Source: Armillaria gallica (taxonomy: Eukaryota > Basidiomycota > Agaricomycetes > Agaricales > Physalacriaceae). Taken from it: a stretch of 64,000 bases of DNA. Shown here in pieces: positions 1 to 10,176 of the stretch. The notes beneath the pieces were generated by a model. That model had not been told where the DNA came from and made no database searches. It saw nothing but the letters and a program-made list of their open reading frames with translations. The translations under genes and the position numbers were made by a program. Where the stretch lies: positions 248,001-312,000 of the forward strand of contig JBANDB010000018.1 in NCBI GenBank assembly GCA_037576215.1. Reading direction: 5' to 3'. Position 1 is the stretch's first letter, and each line of letters starts with the position of its first letter.

Positions 1-900
1 CCGTCGTTTCCCGAGGGGCCATTCCAAAGGTTAGGGCGCTATATTATGGCCAGTCCCACCAACGATGCTACCACGTCCACGATTTGGAAAATAGCCGATG
101 CGAAAATCGCTTGAGCAGGAGTCTAGAAAAGTTACAAGTTGACAAAACTTGAGCGCTTGAGCTTGGACGTCCGATAATGGACACATACCTAAAGTTTGAG
201 CTCTCTCAAGCGATGTAGGGACCAAGACATTGACAAGTGCATTTAACTGGCAGTGACGGACAGAGACGAAGCGAAAACTTGCGGAGAGCCCTGGAAAGCC
301 TAGGCCCAACACGTGATTTTGTCATCAAATCACGGCTGATATATATTTCTTGCGCGCGCTCAAACGCGTGTCGCGCGACGCGACGCGTCATGCGGTCCGG
401 AAAGTTGCAGACGTTAGCACATACCACTTCCGAGATAGTAGATATTGTTACAATTGAATATAATACAAAGACTTTAATTCCGTTATTTCGTTCATGAACA
501 GTAAGACTGCCAGATCGCACTGCGAGCCTCAAGGAAGATCACTGAATCGAAAGGAGATGTTTTTCATGTTTCAGCAGGTAGCGCGCACCCGGGGGAGGCC
601 AATTATGGCGCGTAGAGGAAAACGTGGTTTCCTTCTTAGGAATAAACATACCCCGCTGAATGACTTTTCATTGTCAAAACGGCGAGATGTCTCCTAGGAC
701 AAGTCATGTGGATGAAGTAGACAGCATCATGGGTCACATCTTACAGCAAGGACTCCCAAATATGTACCGTCTAGTACTTATCAGTTATCGATAGGCGCCA
801 CACAGGGTGGTTCCATGCAAAAAGATGAATGCAGAGTACCGGGAACCGAATAGAGATATCCATGAATAAAAGAAAAGAGCCCGATGGGAAGATACATATA
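1..900. other. Intergenic stretch, no gene recognised
   Basis: Only short overlapping frames on both strands, none with a recognisable domain or splice structure. The piece at 330-390 is rich in CG and GCGC. I see no RNA gene or repeat in it. Confidence 0.5.
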
Positions 901-915
901 AGATAATTGGTGCGT

Positions 916-1673
916 TTACTGGAAGCACTGTCCTTGAAAACATGCACGGTGTGCACCAAGAGGCTTCGGCAAAATATACACAATCTGCTTCAATCCAAGG
1001 ATCATTCTGCACGAGATGTGTGTGAGCCACACATAACAAGCAGGCGACGTAAAGAACACCCACAAGATGAAAATAAAAACCCATCCAAGCACATACACTT
1101 CGAAGTGCAACGACGGTAGCTTCCTCCACACGACCACCTGGCTGAGCTTATCCAGTTGCAAGTCCTTTTGATGTATCTGACGTGCCATGTACTCGCACTG
1201 AGACTGGAGGGACGCCAGCTGTTTGCTAAGTCGTTCATTCTCCTGTTTTTCCGTGTTATTATGGTCGATATGGATCTCACGGACAGCGGAGAACAAGTAG
1301 GGTCGGAATTTATGCGGCACGGACTTTATCTGAACAAAAGATCTTGTCATACAGCACACCACGAAGCGGAGTTACGTACGGTCCCTTCTAATGGGTCTTG
1401 GAACGCGAGGGTCAGTTATTGGAGCAAGCGACGAATACACACGTACCACGGGGGAACAGCTTGGAACACTTTGGGCAGTGCGAGGCTCTGAAGCTGTATC
1501 CATTGATTTGGCTGATATCCAGACTCTCCATCCCATCTACGCATGGCTTGCAATATATATGGCCTACGGGCGATTTTAAGAAAGTGAAAGAAACGGAGCC
1601 ATGAAAGCTCACCACAGGGAAGAGAAAAGAGAGACTTGGTCTCAGAGTGACACACGGGGCACGAGTCGACCAT
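916..1673 (-). pseudogene. RING-finger / coiled-coil / transmembrane protein, copy 1 (probably degraded)
   Basis: Exon 1 starts at the ATG at 1671-1673 and carries a RING first half (C-P-V-C, then L-P-C-G). It is cut at the G of that glycine by a GT-AG intron, exactly as in the copies at 2.8 and 21.97 kb. Exon 2 continues with GHIYC, C and C-P-K-C, the remaining RING zinc ligands. The downstream frame (about 1362 to 916) holds a Glu/Lys/Gln-rich coiled coil and then a strongly hydrophobic segment (about residues 95-120 of that frame), a likely membrane anchor. RING proteins of this layout are usually E3 ubiquitin ligases. I could not find a splice joining exon 2 to the coiled-coil frame in phase, so the gene may be broken. 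Coordinates are the outer limits. Confidence 0.5.
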
Positions 1674-2027
1674 GTTCGCAGTGAAGCAGTAGTGGTAGGG
1701 AAGATGAAAGAGACGATATCACATATGTCACGCTTTAAATCTTCCGTTTTCACTCGGGTTAAGGTCTGATTGGTTTTAGGATTAATTGCTGCTTTTTTCT
1801 TATGTTATTAGTACATGACTAAGTCATGGGCTGCCCATCCTCCCCTACGAATGGTAACCGTATAAGTACAAAGATCGCATCGACGCAGAGAACACAGTGC
1901 ATACCTTCAGTGAGTCGCGCGTTTGAGCGATGTTCCGACAACTGAACAAGTAGAGGGTATCCATATTCCTCACAACTCCGGCGCATCACATCCAAGGCGT
2001 GACGTAGGTAAAGCATGCACCAGCAAG

Positions 2028-2803
2028 TTAGAGCCTCTTCATCGCTTCGAATAGACCAACCAATACACAAAATGCCCTGCCTAAACTGTTAGCAAAGTCT
2101 AAGGACCATGCAGACGCCATTCGCTCACAGCAACAGCCTAACGCCAAATATGACTTTCGAAACTGTTCCTTCCGTCGATTACGCCCACGCTTACACCTGA
2201 GCTCATCCCTCAAACTATCATTTTCACGTAGAGAGGCAGCTTGGTCGTCCCTGGCCCTCCGATCTCTGATTACTAACAGTATCTGCGTTACCCTCTCGAT
2301 GCGTACTGTGCGTTTTAGTTGCTGGATCTCTTCTTCTCGTCGGCGATCCTCTAATTTGCTGGTAGGTTCAGTTTCGGGTTCGACAGATCCCTCGCCTGGA
2401 AAAATCGACGAACAGCGGTCATGATGAACAGCCAAAACTCGAGCGGGACCCGTTGGAGCTTGGAAGCATGTTAGGATATGATGAAACGTAGTATTTTAGA
2501 GTGTCCTGACATTACTGTCTGGTGATCCTATGGGGCCATACATAATCAGCGCAGATAGACGGCTGCAGGAGAGAAAACACACCCAAAGGAGACCGAACTC
2601 GACAGTTGGGACACAAAGAGGTATGCACGCTTTGCTGGAAAGAAGTATAGCCCGCGATGTGCTATATATGCATGACGAGCAATGGATGTGGCCTAATTAC
2701 AGTAAAAAACATGTTACGACAGACGTGGAAGTAACGACTCACCGCATGGAAGACAGACAGGTATATTGAGCTCGGAGAGACAGATACTGCATGAGCCAGT
2801 CAT
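2028..2803 (-). pseudogene. RING-finger / coiled-coil protein, copy 2 (frame-disrupted)
   Basis: The ATG at 2801-2803 opens an exon with C-S-I-C and C-L-P-C-G, split at the same glycine by a GT-AG intron as in copies 1 and 3. The next exon gives GHIHC and C. The closing C-P-N-C-R pair lies in a different reading frame of the same stretch (near 2600), so there is either an extra intron or a frameshift. The frame from 2435 to 2028 is Arg/Glu-rich and coiled-coil-like. The family relation rests on the shared exon architecture. No membrane segment is clear here. Probably a decayed RING E3-like paralogue. Confidence 0.45.
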
Positions 2804-3037
2804 GGTGGACACGAAGAACAACGGGATTCCATAATTTTTATAGGAGAATTTGAGGATCTAGGCTCGAAATAATTGTTTCTTTCATCGCTCTTTCCTTTGT
2901 TGCTCGCGAGGTTAATAATGCGGCTTGCCTGTCCATATGAGAGCCAATAGGATACGTTCGAAACGGCCAACGGACAGCGAATCCGGGGTGATGCACGTCA
3001 CAACGCCTTTGAAGGCAGAAGGGCCTGGCCAGACAGC

Positions 3038-3361
3038 TGTAAGCCTGCTAGGCTTACAACGCACGTTATCACGGAACACGGACATCTGCTCTTCACAGAC
3101 GCACACCTTGCCGTATTCACAGTAGGGCCTATATGCCCCCGTCGCGGGAACAGATCGACCGATTCATACCTATTATTAGATTACACGCGTACGTATATAT
3201 AGCTTACAGTAGGGACCTTTTGCCTTCCTTCCTTTTCCCCGTACCATCACCACTCATGTCGTCGCTTGCTCACCCGTCTCCAATATCATACCCCGTTCCT
3301 GTTCCTTTGCGTGATTCGTGAGTACCATCCAGTGAGGCTGTCTCTTATGAGCAGCCTTTCA
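3038..3361 (+). repeat. 5' LTR
   Basis: 324 bp, TG...CA ends, aligned without gaps to 9485-9808 with a single T/C difference at 3257. A TATATATA box lies at 3194-3201 and probably starts the genomic RNA. Confidence 0.97.
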
Positions 3362-3371
3362 CTTTTTTTTT

Positions 3372-3386
3372 GAACATCGAACGGGG
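3372..3386 (+). promoter_or_regulatory. Candidate self-priming primer-binding site
   Basis: No TGG-type tRNA primer site follows the 5' LTR; instead there is a run of nine T. The 15 nt at 3372-3386 (GAAC..GGGG) are largely complementary to 3291-3304 inside the LTR (CCCCGTTC plus TGTTC, with a small internal bulge). Tf1-type fungal elements prime reverse transcription by folding the 5' end of their own RNA onto the primer site. This pairing suggests the same here, which is inference. Confidence 0.35.
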
Positions 3387-3398
3387 TGCTCATTCCTC

Positions 3399-3537
3399 TC
3401 AGAACATCGCACGCTCAGAACGAATCTCTCTCAGAACGCCTGTATCAGTCCTCAGAACATTCTTCGTCCAAAACGCCTTTCTCAGAACATCGCAATCTGA
3501 ACTCTCGCAACTCAGAACCGCACGGATCCTTCAGAAC
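3399..3537 (+). repeat. Seven TCAGAAC repeats in the element leader
   Basis: The heptamer TCAGAAC occurs at 3399, 3415, 3431, 3452, 3482, 3512 and 3531, four times followed by AT. It lies in the untranslated leader between LTR and gag. Function unknown; packaging or translational-leader roles are possible. Confidence 0.6.
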
Positions 3538-3608
3538 ATCGGATATAAATTGTGAACCGAACTTCCAATACTTGTAAACTGATTCTAACGCGCATATAGT
3601 CAAGTTCC

Positions 3609-4874
3609 GTGTTCGCAAACGTGGAGCATTCACCCAAGACTACACGCCTCCCGGGACGCACACTTCCCCCGTCCAACCGTTCCACACGAACCCGCCTAGA
3701 ACCACCAGAAACCAACTCTTCTCCCCTAACTCCCCTTGCGTCGTCACCATCTCCTGTACCTCCACCAGCGCCTGAACACCCCGTACCTTCAGACAGTGAC
3801 TCAGACGAAGAACCGATGTCTTCAATGCACGTTGCTCCACCACCAAAGGGCACGCCTGCACGCACCATCGCCGGAACGTCTGCGAAGATCTGCCCAAAAA
3901 TAACAGAAGGCGAGCTCACTCACAGCGTACTCCAACGATACCTTACGAACGTCACCAACTGGCGTACGGCCCATCATACGACGGTCGCAGAGACCGCATT
4001 TATGCCTTACCTAACCCCTGGCTTCAGCGAGAACGCACGTCTCGACAACCTGTACTACCGAGGTGCAGATCGTTACAACAAAATGACTCCAACACAGTTC
4101 ATCGAAACCGTACGAACTCGGCTCTTCGGTAATCAATGGCACCTGGACGTTCGTGCAAGCTTGGAAGCCTTCTACCAGGGCGATTCAGCGTTCATGGAAT
4201 TTTACGACTCCATGTTAGCACAGAACCGCCTACTGGAAGGCAATGTCGAACATCTGAACGACGCCCAATTCCTTCCACTCATTAAATCCCGTGTCCATCC
4301 CGACCTTCGCTTGCGTTGTTCGGTGACAGAATCTGAGATGAACAAGCTGTACATCACCATCCTTGGTGGGTCCGCCGACCCTGACAAGGACGAGACTATT
4401 GAGCAGTGGGCTGCATTGGTTGCGGTTGAAGATGAGAAACTGAGACGAAAGAGAGACCGTCGACAGAGGGAGACTCGACTTGTACTGAGCGACTTGAAAC
4501 GAGGACATGGTAATGCGTTCCAATCCAACGCATACCAAGCTGGACCTTCGGCTATCACAGCTCCTATTCAGTCCACGTCGCAATCTTTCCCTGCAATGCA
4601 ATCCTTCCCCCCTTTCTCGAATACGTTCTACAGCCCTAATGTCGCTGCACTTGCTCATTCTCAATCATCTTTTGTCCCTTCTCAGCCTCAGAACGGCTTA
4701 CAGGTCACTCTTGCCCCTCGATACAATGATCTCGAGAAGTGGATCATGTTCGTCCTTGCATATTTTTGCATCCAATGTCGTTTCCCCTTCCAGAACCACC
4801 GCAAGATGGATAATGTGTGCGAGCCCTGCCGTGCCGCGGGATACGAAATCCGTGATATCAATTTTATCAACTGA
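3609..4874 (+). CDS. Gag-like polyprotein part of chromovirus
   Basis: Open frame of about 421 codons between an in-frame stop at 3597-3599 and TGA at 4872-4874. The first in-frame ATG is at 3816, so the real start is either there or reached by another mechanism. The N-terminal 70 residues are Pro/Ser-rich. The middle (about residues 100-290) is the globular capsid-like part. The C-terminus has Cys-x2-Cys-x6-His-x6-Cys followed by C, a spaced-out variant of the usual CCHC knuckle (C-x2-C-x4-H-x4-C). Pol continues in exactly the same frame after the TGA, so gag and pol are one frame separated by one stop codon. Gag packages element RNA in cytoplasmic particles. Confidence 0.75.
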   Translation: MFANVEHSPKTTRLPGRTLPPSNRSTRTRLEPPETNSSPLTPLASSPSPVPPPAPEHPVPSDSDSDEEPMSSMHVAPPPKGTPARTIAGTSAKICPKITEGELTHSVLQRYLTNVTNWRTAHHTTVAETAFMPYLTPGFSENARLDNLYYRGADRYNKMTPTQFIETVRTRLFGNQWHLDVRASLEAFYQGDSAFMEFYDSMLAQNRLLEGNVEHLNDAQFLPLIKSRVHPDLRLRCSVTESEMNKLYITILGGSADPDKDETIEQWAALVAVEDEKLRRKRDRRQRETRLVLSDLKRGHGNAFQSNAYQAGPSAITAPIQSTSQSFPAMQSFPPFSNTFYSPNVAALAHSQSSFVPSQPQNGLQVTLAPRYNDLEKWIMFVLAYFCIQCRFPFQNHRKMDNVCEPCRAAGYEIRDINFIN

Positions 4875-7800
4875 TGGGTCCAGGCACACCCTAACGGCTT
4901 TGAGAATCGACGTGTACATGACCCTTCCGTGACCCCGTGCCAGCCCCATATGATTACCAACGAAGAGATTGCTCAACATGTCACTAGAGTCCTGGGATAT
5001 GGTGGACAAGTACCCCAATATTTCTTGAACATCGCGCAGCAAGCTGGGACGTCCGTACCCAGTCAGATCCCTCCCGCATCATCCTCTAATGCTATCCCAC
5101 TGGGCATTTCAGCCCACAACGTTGCTCCCTTGCAATCGATTCCGCAGAACTATGTTGCTCCTATATTGTTCAAGCACCCTTTCCCTCCAACTGAGTTCTC
5201 TAATGCACCTGCATCCCGCCCCGCCTCTCGAAATGATTCTCGCCCAATTTCTCGTCTCTCTTCTCGTTCTCGCCCTTCCTCTCGCCCTTCTTCCCGTCTC
5301 TCAGCTCACGCTGCACTCATGCCCCCATTCAGCAACTGCGCTGTCGTTGGCGTCGAAAATGATGAAGATGGGTATATCGATGTGGATTCTGGGGACTATG
5401 ACGAACCTCTGTCCCCACCTAGCCGCAATGTCCGTCGACGAGGGTCTCGCCGTTCCCTTACCTTGAGAGACGAGACCCCGGTTGAAAATGACTGCGAGGA
5501 GATCTCAAACCGTGGCCGCCGTGCTGATACAGAACCGTTACCTCGTGTCATTGACCGTGCCCCTTCCGTTTCCCCTTCGCGTGGACCTCAATCCCCTTAC
5601 GTGGAACGTGATGTCTCTCCTGTTCGCTCTGAGGGTGAGAGGGTTGACTATGAACCACCCACAGATCCTGTACAGGAAGAGGATTCCTTGATGCATATAG
5701 TAATGCGTGACGCTGTTGAATCGCCTGTGAGTACCCCTCACATAAATGTATGTACTATACCCAGCGAGAGCATCGAGCCCCCGCTTTCAGAACCACACTT
5801 GCTCTGGCACTGTTCTCTTTCTGATTTTTCTGATTTTTCTGATAACCCTCGCTTACCTGTCATGGCTATGATGGATATTGGCTCACCTTTTGTCCTCATC
5901 AGAACGGAGACTGTGATTAAGGCAAACCTTCGAATTCGCAAGCTCCCTGAACCCATCGTTATTGATACTGCTACCCCTTCGCATGATTCTCGTTCCTGCC
6001 TCACCGAATATGTTCACATTCAACTGCACGATCCGAACAACCTTTTCTCCGCACGACGAACACGTGCTATCATTACGCCCGGCTTGTGTACCGACATAAT
6101 CCTTGGACTCCCATTCCTCTCGCACAACGACATCACTATCAGTTCTGCCCGCCGCTCAGCCATTCATGAACCCAGTGGTTTTGATCTTCTTAACCCAATC
6201 GCACCTGCACCTGCACCTTTGCCGAAGAAGACTTTGAAAGATTCCTTACTTGAGACCCGTAGAAATTTCTCGTCGCTACGTACTGAACTGAAAGCACACT
6301 GTAATTCCATACGTAATAATGTTGACGCTCGCTGTGAGCCGTTAAGACCTCTAGATGTGGTGGCTGCTGTTAGAGAACGAATTGAGTGCCTTGCATTGGT
6401 AGAACACTGCTCTAAGCTCGAAATTGATGTAAAGAAGACTTACGAGGACATTTTCCAACCACTGCCACATGTTGACGAGATGCCAGATAAAGTGACTTGT
6501 AAAATTGAACTGAAGAATGCAGAAAAGACGATCACTGGGCGCTCCTACGCTTGTCCCCGGAAATTCCGTCAGGCTTGGCAGACACTTATAAAACAACACC
6601 TTGATGCAGGCCGAATCCGCGAGTCCTCTTCTCCTCATGCGTCTCCTTCTTTTCTCATTCCAAAACCCGACTCTTCTATACTGCCCAGATGGGTCAATGA
6701 TTATAGAGAGTTGAACGCAAATATTGTGACAGACAAATATCCGCTACACAGAATTGACGACATACTGGCCGATGCAGGAACAGGAAAAATTTGGAGTAAA
6801 CTGGACATGACTGATAGCTTCTTCCATACGAAGATGCACCCCGATAGTATTCCCTTGACCGCAGTGTCCACTCCTTTCGGTCTGTATGAATGGACAGTAA
6901 TGCCTCAAGGCATGAAGAACTCTCCTTCAGTACACCAACGTCGGGTTAATGATGCGCTTCGTGATTTTATTGGAAAGATTTGTCACATTTACCTCGACGA
7001 TATTATCATCTGGTCCCAATCGCTTGAGGAACATCAAGAACACGTCAAACAAATAATGGAGGCCCTCCGAAAAGAACGATTGTACTGTAATGCCAAAAAA
7101 TCAGAATTTTTCAAGTACGAGCTGAAATTCTTAGGTCACCGCATCTCTGTCCGTGGCATTGAACCTGACAACTCTAAGGTTGCTCGTATACTGGACTGGG
7201 CTATCCCAAAGACTGCTGGCGATGTACGAGCCTTCCTGGGCCTTGTCCGTTACCTTGCTTCCTTCCTTCAGAACTTAGCTGAATTTACCAGCGTCCTCAC
7301 CCCATTGACCGGTGTCAAGAACACCGTTGCTATTAAATGGACTGACGAACATCAGGTGGCTTTCGATGCAATTAAGAAGCTAGTCGTGTCCGCTGATTGC
7401 CTGACGGTGATTGACCACCTAAACCCTGGAGAGAACAAGATTTTTGTAACCACAGATGCTAGTGATCGACGTACTGGTGCCGTTCTCTCATGGGGCCCAA
7501 CCTGGGAAACAGCACGTCCTGTCGCCTACGATTCCATGCAGCTTAAGGGCGCGCAATTACATTACCCAGTGCACGAAAAGGAGCTTCTTGGAATTGTCCG
7601 TGCATTAAAGAAATGGCGGGCTGACTTGCTTGGCAACCAATTTGAAGTCTTCACGGACCATCGCACACTTGAAAATTTCCAAACACAGAAAGCTTTGTCT
7701 CGTCGCCAAGCTCGATGGATGGAGGAGATGGCCCAGTTTGATATGTCGATAAATTACATCCGTGGAGAGGATAACACAGTAGCAGATGCACTGTCACGGC

Positions 7801-9011
7801 TACCTGATAATCCTTCGGAAGTTGTCCCTGACATTGATCCTTCAGAGGTTGACAGCTGGAAGTCCTGGCTTGAGGCAGCTGCACCGTCTGGTATCTCATC
7901 GCCGGTTGCCTCTATACAACAAAAATCTACACTCCTGATAGCTACCGATGAACGTGTGCTTAAGGAAATCAGGGCTGGTTACCAATCCGACGAGTTCTGT
8001 AAAAAATTTGTGTCTGGTGATAAGATCTTACCCAGCGTTAGAGAGGTTAATGGCCTGTGGTACATCGGAGACCGTCTGTTGATTCCTCGAACAGGAAATA
8101 TTCGCGAACAACTCTTCCGTCTCGCTCATGATTCCCTGGGGCATTTTGGTGCTGATAAAGCTTACGGTTCTTTACGTGACTCATACTACTGGCCTAACAT
8201 GCGGCGTGATCTCGAGCTCTCATATATACCTTCTTGCGAACCCTGCCAACGCAACAAATCCCGCACCTCTAAAATCCCTGGCCCCTTGCACCCTTTACCT
8301 GTCCCGGAGAAACGAGGTGAAAGTGTCGCAATTGATTTCATCGGACCCTTACCCGAAGATGGTGGATTTAATTGCATTGCCACTTTCACTGACCGGATTG
8401 GAGCTGATGTTCGTATTGTCCCTTGCAAAACCACCTTGACTGCGGAGGGCATGGCTCAGCTGTTTTTTGACAACTGGTATTGTGAAAACGGCTTACCTCT
8501 TGAAATCATTTCTGACAGGGACAAATTGTTCATTTCTAAATTCTGGCACGCTCTTCACAAACTCACCGGGGTCCGCCTTGCATTGTCCTCGTCCTTCCAT
8601 CCTGAAACGGATGGTGCATCTGAACGCTCGAACAAGACAATCAATCAATCGATTCGTTACCATGTAGACCGCGCACAAAAGGGCTGGGTCGCTGCATTGC
8701 CCCGTATCAGGTTCAACATGATGAACACCATCAATGCATCGACCGGCTTCTCAGGTTTTAACCTCCATCTCGGACGTTCCCCCCGTGTTATTCCTCCCCT
8801 AGTCCCTTCTGCCTTTGCGCCTGGTGTTCCCCCCGATGACATTCGCGCTGCAGAACTCATCGAGAAGTTACTCAATGACACACGTGAAGCCAGTGACAAT
8901 CTCATCCGAGCGAAGGTGGACCAGGCTCATCAGGCTAACCGGCACCGTTCTGCAGACTTCTGTCCCATTGTAGGTGACCGTGTCTTACTGAATACGTTCC
9001 ACAGACGTTGA
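4875..9011 (+). pseudogene. Pol polyprotein (protease-RT-RNase H-integrase), interrupted by TGA codons
   Basis: Same frame as gag. Domains in order, with residues counted from 4929: Pro/Ser/Arg-rich linker (1-250); retropepsin with D-I-G at about 315; reverse transcriptase with the catalytic YLDD near 6990 (about residue 688); RNase H beginning at TTDAS (about 838); integrase zinc domain H..H..C..C (about 1070-1110); integrase core with Asp near 8335, Asp near 8512 and Glu near 8622, the D,D-35-E triad. The frame stops at TGA 9009-9011 inside the conserved HRR-x-DY segment just before the integrase C-terminal/chromodomain region and continues in the same frame afterwards. Apart from the two TGA codons the whole 4-kb frame is intact. 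Copies and integrates the element. Confidence 0.9.
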
Positions 9012-9572
9012 GATTATGCACAAGGGGGTTCTGGTCGTGTGGCAAAATTCATGCCCAGATTTGACGGTCCTTACTTGGTTACTCACTCAAACCCTGACCT
9101 CTCTTCATATACACTTGACATCCCAAATTCTCCTGCGCGTTTTAACACATTCCACGTCTCCGAGCTTCGAAGATTCATCCCGAACGACAAGGACCTTTTC
9201 CCTTCGCGTGACCGGCCCCACCCTGGACCCATTGTCACTGAAGAGGGCCTGGAAGAACAGGAGATTGACAGAATACTTGACGAACGACGCAGGGGTCGTG
9301 GCTTCCAATACTTGGTTCGTTGGGTTGGTTTCTCTGAAGCACACGATGAGTGGCTACCACGGCGCGAGCTAGAGGACTGCGAAGCTTTAGATGTGTGGTT
9401 GAAAAAGAAACAGAACACAGAAACTGTGGCTCAAGAACTGGACAATTCTGATGGGGTATGCGCTCTACTCGGGGAAGGGGAGAGTGTAAGCCTGCTAGGC
9501 TTACAACGCACGTTATCACGGAACACGGACATCTGCTCTTCACAGACGCACACCTTGCCGTATTCACAGTAG
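9012..9572 (+). CDS. Integrase C-terminal part with chromodomain
   Basis: In-frame continuation of pol after the TGA at 9009-9011. It opens with DYAQ and the conserved F-M-P-R-F-D-G-P-Y stretch of fungal chromovirus integrases. A chromodomain follows (about 9255-9405), with the aromatic residues of YLVRW and DEWLP. Chromodomains of these elements bind methylated histone tails and steer integration to heterochromatin. Separated from the integrase core only by one stop codon, so in this copy it is untranslated unless there is readthrough. The final ~28 codons run into the 3' LTR. Confidence 0.85.
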   Translation, partial: DYAQGGSGRVAKFMPRFDGPYLVTHSNPDLSSYTLDIPNSPARFNTFHVSELRRFIPNDKDLFPSRDRPHPGPIVTEEGLEEQEIDRILDERRRGRGFQYLVRWVGFSEAHDEWLPRRELEDCEALDVWLKKKQNTETVAQELDNSDGVCALLGEGESVSLLGLQRTLSRNTDICSSQTHTLPYSQ

Positions 9573-9808
9573 GGCCTATATGCCCCCGTCGCGGGAACAG
9601 ATCGACCGATTCATACCTATTATTAGATTACACGCGTACGTATATATAGCTTACAGTAGGGACCTTTTGCCTTCCTTCCTTTTCCCCGTACCATCACCAC
9701 TCACGTCGTCGCTTGCTCACCCGTCTCCAATATCATACCCCGTTCCTGTTCCTTTGCGTGATTCGTGAGTACCATCCAGTGAGGCTGTCTCTTATGAGCA
9801 GCCTTTCA
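9485..9808 (+). repeat. 3' LTR
   Basis: Same 324 bp as the 5' LTR apart from C at 9704. It is preceded by the purine run GGGGAAGGGGAGAG (plus-strand primer) and followed by the target duplication ACAGC. Confidence 0.97.
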
Positions 9809-9981
9809 ACAGCACACCGCAAATGGGAAAATTTCAGTTATACTGAAATTATCATGTGACTACGGAAACTTGACCTGAAACTAGTCCCGAAATTGTCAAA
9901 ATGGCGGGCAAGGTCAGTTTTAGGTCAAATTTCAGGTCAAGTTTCTGTACACCCGAAATTCTTTCCTTTCCGGTGTGCAGA
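9809..9981. mobile_element. MITE-like inverted-repeat element (about 170 bp)
   Basis: The left end CAGCACACCGCAAA and the reverse complement of the right end CTGCACACCGGAAA match over about 30 bp with mismatches. A second inner inverted pair (GAAACTTGACCTGAAA) strengthens the foldback, and a perfect 9-bp palindrome lies at 9831-9851. The chromovirus is inserted at the left terminus, so the first bases are now also at 3034-3037. No coding capacity. Target duplication of the MITE itself is not clear. Confidence 0.55.
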
Positions 9982-10176
9982 AAGCAAGGAATGCCGGCAA
10001 ATGCCGGATCCTGACTGAACGACGGTTCTCTTCCCTATTCACATTTCCTTCTGTGGTACTTATCGTGATCCTATTAAATACTATTTGTACAACATGAGAG
10101 TAGTCGGTATAACGTGCATATATGCCTATCCCAATCCGGCATATGCTATAGGACCACCACACAAAAATCCTCACTC

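Larger units (their letters stand above)
3038..9808 (+). mobile_element. Ty3/Gypsy chromovirus LTR retrotransposon
   Basis: Complete element of 6771 bp. It has two 324-bp LTRs beginning TGTAAG and ending TTTCA, a perfect 5-bp target duplication ACAGC (3033-3037 and 9809-9813), and a 14-nt polypurine tract (9471-9484) directly before the 3' LTR. The coding order is gag, protease, reverse transcriptase, RNase H, integrase, chromodomain, which is the Ty3/Gypsy order, and the chromodomain marks a chromovirus. The LTRs differ at one position (3257 T, 9704 C), so insertion was recent. The single gag-pol reading frame carries in-frame TGA codons at 4872 and 9009, so this copy is probably non-autonomous unless the stops are read through. 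The insertion lies in the left terminal repeat of a small MITE-like element. Confidence 0.95.
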
